NCBI GenBank assembly: GCA_047495785.1
Contig: JBLDXI010000017.1
Coordinates: 1,054,001 to 1,118,000 of the forward strand
Reading direction: 5' to 3'
Source of the DNA: Lepidodermella squamata
Taxonomy: Eukaryota > Gastrotricha
Length of the DNA: 64,000 bases
Part shown: piece by piece, positions 63,001 through 64,000 of the stretch
Numbering within the stretch: position 1 is the first letter of the stretch
Layout of the letters: the number at the start of each line of letters is the position of its first letter
Notes under the pieces: generated by a model
Seen by the model: the letters and a program-made list of their open reading frames with translations, nothing else
Database searches by the model: none
What the model was told of the DNA's origin: nothing
Program-made: the position numbers and the translations under genes

Positions 63001-64000
63001 GGTAACAAACACCAGCGACTGCCCAGTCCACGTTCGTTTGGTCTACCAGCAACGCATCGAGCCACTGGAGGAAGACGAACAAATCTACGAGGTGACGTCG
63101 TCTTCATCGACCCGAAACATCATCACCATGGATCCGGATGAATTCACGGTCAACCCGCATTGCGATCAAACAATTGTTGTTCATATTAGGCCGAAGCAGA
63201 GATGCCGCTATCATTTTAAGGTGGCCTACGTGCTGCTGGATAACTACGGCGATCCGCTACCTCCGATCGAGTCTGAAAAGTCTCTACCACCCGAGAAGCC
63301 GTTGGCAAACCTCGTAGCCGAGGGAATTTACCCTCAAATCTTTGTAAGCGACGTTCAAGCCTCGGGCAGTGCTCGGCTTGTAACAAAACGTCACCTTTGG
63401 CAATTGTTATCCCTGGACGATTTGAACGTATGCCTGAGTTCGGACCCTCACGAAGCAGAACTGGGCAAAAGCCGAGCGAATTTCTTGCGAAATTCTGCCC
63501 GAAGGCGTTTAGAGACGAATACGCCAGATTTTGACGGAAATGATCAGATTGTAGATTACAAACCAAGATCTTACATTCAATTCGACATGGGGGCGATGCC
63601 GTTGAACACAGACCCATGGAAGGTGCATCTTACGATTCAAAACAGCGGGCCGTTAGACGCCGAGTGGCAATTTTTATTCCCGACTGATTTACTCGTCGAC
63701 ATCCAACCATGGGCTGAAAATCTTGATTTCGACGAAGAAGAGCTGCATGAAATGATGATAGTTGATAACAAGCTATTCGATATCACCCCGAGAAAGGGCA
63801 CGCTGCCAGCGAATGGCGGCCAGCAAATGATTACCGTCACTTTTCGGCATCAATTTATCGGAACTTCTCGCCTACCTGTCCTCCTTAAAGTTAACGATGG
63901 CCGCGAGGTTCTTCTAACGTTGACCGGAGCTTCAGTTGCGGATGATACGCCCTATCTTTACCTGCCTAAAACCAGGTTTTGCCTAGCCCCTGTCGCGATT
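60057..64000 (+). CDS. CFAP65: CFAP65 (CCDC108) axonemal protein, 3'-partial
   Basis: Exons are 60057..60199, 60259..60397, 60451..60590, 60644..62738 and 62798..>64000, in continuous frame and still open at the window end. The start region 'WGCIEVAASLIWTNWEIGKEYTR', then 'SSRFFVTLYPKPIILSPGT', matches the N-terminal part of CFAP65, a large flagellar protein of Ig-like ASH/MSP repeats needed for sperm axoneme integrity and head-tail structure in mammals. The long fourth exon repeats the beta-sandwich pattern ('FGQIPYGKKIQKTFQVVN', 'FGCCSVVPNPPILKTFTITN', 'IVVKPGSH'-like strands). The last exon continues with 'FVVTNTSDCPVHVRLVYQQ' and 'LTIQNSGPLDAEWQFLF'. The ATG at 60057 is the first in a frame that stays open back to about 59886, so the true start may lie upstream. 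The first intron uses GTATAT as donor. Confidence 0.9.

Overview
The window is eukaryotic genomic DNA from a metazoan. It shows multi-exon genes with GT-AG introns (many only about 50-60 bp in the chitinase array), AATAAA signals downstream of most genes, kindlin and integrin-type adhesion machinery, an ELM2-SANT transcriptional cofactor, and chitinases carrying peritrophin-A (CBM14) domains. Tandem CBM14-GH18 chitinases point to a chitin-bearing animal. CFAP65 and a PPP1R36-like gene point to a lineage that keeps motile axonemes, probably flagellate sperm, which argues against nematodes. A small-genome ecdysozoan such as a tardigrade fits best, but the assignment is inference from gene content, intron size and moderate GC. 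No marker gene settles it.

Layout: 2-7643 (+) is the 3' four exons of kindlin, whose 5' end lies outside. 9866-12065 (+) is a claudin-like four-TM protein. 12.2-17.5 kb holds no gene I can support. 17552-20811 (+) encodes a secreted MAM protein with three PAN/apple-like modules. 25203-21833 (-) is a PPP1R36-like phosphatase-regulator gene whose last intron contains an entire two-exon plus-strand gene (22179-23261). 27498-28037 and 28086-28835 (+) are two multipass membrane proteins separated by only 48 bp. 29483-39750 (+) is a large zinc-finger ELM2-SANT gene of the TRERF1/ZNF541/MIDEAS type with a 4.5 kb first intron. 43005-56604 (+) is a head-to-tail array of five complete chitinase genes (A-E), each with a signal peptide, an N-terminal CBM14, a linker, GH18 and a C-terminal CBM14. 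56914-58537 (+) is an unusual PDZ-actin fusion. 60057 to the window end (+) is CFAP65, still open at 64000.

Functional themes: the chitinase array probably serves cuticle, gut-lining or egg-shell chitin turnover and seems to have expanded locally, with intron gain or loss and mucin-exon duplication. CFAP65 and PPP1R36 are axoneme/sperm-associated families in other animals, and ZNF541-type MiDAC subunits are germline-linked in vertebrates, but nothing here shows they are co-regulated.

Two candidate MITE-like insertions with TA target duplications lie at 9083-9204 and 41966-42693. The items most worth follow-up are the PDZ-actin fusion, the dual-CBM14 chitinase array with its repeated symmetric mucin exons, the nested gene, and the closely spaced membrane-protein pair that may be co-transcribed.
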